Origin: Entrophospora sp. SA101
Taxonomy: Eukaryota > Glomeromycota > Glomeromycetes > Entrophosporales > Entrophosporaceae
NCBI GenBank assembly: GCA_958430865.1
Contig: CAUDNR010001698.1
Location: 1 to 10,579 of the forward strand
Reading direction: 5' to 3'
DNA: 10,579 bases
The notes beneath the pieces are model-generated. The model searched no databases and had not been told where the DNA came from. It was given only the letters and a program-made list of their open reading frames with translations. Positions 8,650-10,579 of this stretch are shown piece by piece. The number at the start of each line of letters is the position of its first letter. Position 1 is the first letter of the stretch. The position numbers and the translations under genes are program-made.

Positions 8650-9196
8650 TCTCGAAAGAAAAATAAAAGTAAATCTAAAAAGAAAGGTAAGATAAATAAT
8701 GCTCATATAGATTCTGATACAGACACCTCCACTAATGATTCAGAATCTGATTCTGAATCAACATCTGAATCCGGTTTTGAGGATACCTCTTCTGAGTCTG
8801 GAAGCATAAATGTCAATATTTCTAAAGTAAAAAAAAAGTGAAAAATTCCAATAAATTATCTCCACAAAAACGGACTAAGACCAAAAAACTAAAAATAAAG
8901 AAGGAAGAAGAAGCAAGGCCTTAATTCTCTGATTTACCCAAAACATATAAAGCAAAACAGACCACTTTAGAAGAAACTATTCGTAAAATTATTCAAAGTG
9001 AACTCAAAGAAATTTTACCATCATATATAATACAAGATCTTCCATTTGATATCAAAAACCAACTTCTATTCAAGATAAAGCTATAATTGATTCAAAAAAC
9101 TCTGCCTTACAGAAAGGTAATAATATTATAAAATATCGTGATATAGTCTCATAAATACCTGATTCAGATGAAGAAGAAGAAACTTTAGATGGCCCT

Positions 9197-9577
9197 ATGA
9201 GGATAGATTTTGTTCAAAAGAAAGAACCAGCTACAGATGTTGTTACTACTAAATGTAAAATTAAAAGATTAATGATTCCAACCACTACAGTAGACCCTGG
9301 TGCAAATCTTCCAATTATGACAGAAGATATAGCAAAACGTTTAAAACTTGTAATTGATACAAAAGAAAAACATGATCTCAGTGGGATCGCTACAACACCT
9401 ACTGAATCTATTGGAATTGTTCGTAATGTACCAGTGACCTTTACCCGAGGTTGTACTATACATTCCGACTTTGCAGTTGTTAGTTATCACAAACCAATGT
9501 TGATTTTACCTAATACACTACGTGATAAATATGATTATGATTTACACTTCCTGGACAAAAGTATAAGTAAAAATTAA
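9197..9577 (+). other. Retropepsin-like domain, final open segment of the pseudogene
   Basis: This is the longest unbroken stretch of the Gag-like gene, with 126 codons from the Met at 9197; the same frame extends upstream to about 9062 across a stop at 9152. TTTVDPGANLPIMTEDIAKR has the layout of the retropepsin active-site loop, in which hydrophobic residues precede D-[ST]-G-A. Here the second position is Pro (codon 9296-9298), which is unusual because the Ser/Thr normally supports the catalytic Asp (Asp codon 9293-9295, residue 33). Later motifs include IGIVRNVPVTF and MLILPNTLRDKYDYDL, which sit where the flap and the second conserved Ile/Leu-Gly strand would be. The last four codons and the stop lie in the inverted-repeat element that starts at 9565. 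A free-standing expressed gene is unlikely. Confidence 0.7.
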
Positions 9578-10286
9578 TCCCCATATCAAATACTATAATA
9601 TACTGAAGTTTCACCGCATATAAATAAAAACATTGTTGTTTTACAGACCTTAAAAGATAAAAATGAAAATTTCGGAATTTTCTGAAAAATGTTTGACTCG
9701 AAAATTGACCACAATAACAATTTCTAACGACCTTTGTGGTATAAGTAAAAAATGTGTCTCATGTTTGAAATTAGTTATTTGCAGAATTTCACAAAGTTTG
9801 CCATACTATTTTTCAATTTATGAACAAAAATACTAAACGGATTGATTTTTTCCAATTTTGAATATTAAAAAAAATTAGATTGTATGCCACGAAGGGTTGA
9901 TGCTGTTTTAGAAGCAGAGAACCCCGACAAGATATTGATTTTTTTTTAATAAATATAATCAATTAAAATAGTTTCATATATTAATTAGTGAGCAGTTTGA
10001 GGTTGAATCATTTTGTAAGATTTTTTACAATTTATTTTTTTCCTCATTAATTAATTCACCAAACGCTCTAAAATTTTAAAAGTAACTGATTTAAACATGA
10101 GACACATTTTTTACTTATACCACAAAGGTCGTTAGAAATTGCTATTTTGGTCAATTTTCGAGTCAAACATTTTTCAGAAAATTCTGAAATTTTCATTTTT
10201 TACCTTTTAAAACAACAATGTTTTTATTTATATGCGGCGAAACTTCAGTAAATTGTAGTATTTGATATGAAGATTAATTTTTACTT
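9565..10286. mobile_element. 722-bp long inverted-repeat (foldback) element
   Basis: The left arm, 9565-9768, matches the reverse complement of 10094-10286 almost end to end. I count about ten substitutions and one indel of about 8-9 bases near 9643, so roughly 95% identity outside the indel. Weaker similarity continues inward to about 9800 and 10050. The centre (about 9800-10050) contains no coding pattern. Outer ends are AAGTAAAAATTAATC and its complement. No clear target-site duplication is seen at either flank. It looks like a foldback/MITE-type non-autonomous element or an inverted duplication of the 3' flank of the Gag-like gene, whose stop codon lies inside the left arm. Confidence 0.9.
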
Positions 10287-10579
10287 GATAAGCAGATGAT
10301 AGTAAAATCTTTAGTTCTTGTCATGTCACTTTATTCATAAAAAATCAACAACTAATTATTATTATTATTACACATGTATGTGTTGTACAAATTTTTTTTT
10401 GGAACAATAATTTATTTTTGACAGATTCCAAGATGACAAAACATGAGTTGGGGCGTTACACATCAGTATAAACACAAACATAGTTGAGCACACTTATAAA
10501 ACACTATATGTAAGGATTTTTTATTGGGTGAAATGTAGATCATTTTTAATAATAAAAATAAACATTCTCCTAAAATTGC
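10287..10579. other. Terminal spacer without a recognisable gene
   Basis: AT-rich sequence with an (ATT)n run around 10355-10370 and a small perfect hairpin ACACAT-GT-ATGTGT at 10370-10383. No coding pattern is visible on either strand. Confidence 0.5.

Larger units (their letters stand above)
6654..9577 (+). pseudogene. Decayed Gag-like gene: coiled coil, CCHC knuckle, retropepsin-like domain
   Basis: Coding segments follow one another in shifting frames. They are 6654-6836 (MSPRIKQFEDSLEIIKKRF, charged and heptad-like), about 6809-6991 (TISDIKIQLKKVFETS, coiled coil), 7176-7325 and 7301-7438 (KDKHRHIIELQCYK, helical), and about 7480-7640 (Gln-rich, then MADFRRLPVLKLIQP). Then come about 7613-7978 (SFPPYISQEPLDDY, KMAGKYAPVPANDPY, RAKYQRETVGTKQSAIQKL) and about 7953-8507 (RPLLLGVANNDTQVLGFL, INEFFIALKNMWLERSPNL). 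The last are 8494-8841 with a CCHC knuckle and acidic linker, about 8838-9086 (basic, then TIRKIIQSELKEILPSY), and 9062-9577 with a retropepsin-like domain. In-frame stops inside segments lie at 7700, 8037, 8328, 8590, 8922 and 9152. The order capsid-like core, CCHC, protease matches retrotransposon Gag-Pro; no reverse transcriptase, RNase H or integrase is visible. It may be a truncated element or a domesticated-type Gag/protease family. The ATG at 6654 is preferred as the first Met in the open segment. Introns could explain a few frame changes but not the internal stops. Confidence 0.75.

Overview
The window is very AT-rich eukaryotic DNA. The kinase genes have short phase-0 GT-AG introns. 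A Cys-pair motif sits ahead of a tyrosine-kinase-like catalytic domain. Decayed transposon-type genes are abundant, and the spacers hold long satellite and inverted repeats. This mix is typical of a glomeromycotinan (arbuscular mycorrhizal) fungus such as Rhizophagus. That assignment rests on recognised protein style, not on a database search.

Layout. Bases 1-819 are AT-rich spacer, with three 19-bp tandem copies at the very edge. Bases 820-1317 hold the C-terminal end of a pogo/Tigger-like DDE transposase on the minus strand. A terminal-repeat-like block follows and ends in CACTG next to TA. Bases 1713-3686 (minus strand) are a protein kinase gene with an internal tandem duplication of about 600 bp. 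It has three exons in phase and two N-lobe/Cys-ribbon modules but only one C-lobe, and two in-frame stops break it. Bases 3990-5160 are a degenerate satellite of about 25-bp units, bracketed by two diverged copies of a roughly 55-60 bp sequence in direct orientation.

Bases 5597-6156 (plus strand) are a heavily decayed coding remnant of unknown family. Bases 6157-6653 are spacer with a 21-22 bp inverted repeat. Bases 6654-9577 (plus strand) are a decayed Gag-like gene: coiled-coil N-terminus, Gag-like core, CCHC zinc knuckle, acidic/serine linker and a retropepsin-like domain. It is broken by about nine frame changes and six in-frame stops. Its last codons run into a 722-bp inverted-repeat element (9565-10286) with arms of about 200 bp and roughly 95% identity. 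The last 290 bases show nothing coding.

No intact protein-coding gene is visible. The region reads as a graveyard of expanded gene families and mobile elements. The two best leads are the kinase duplication, whose extra exon is exactly skippable, and the long inverted repeat overlapping the 3' end of the Gag/protease gene.
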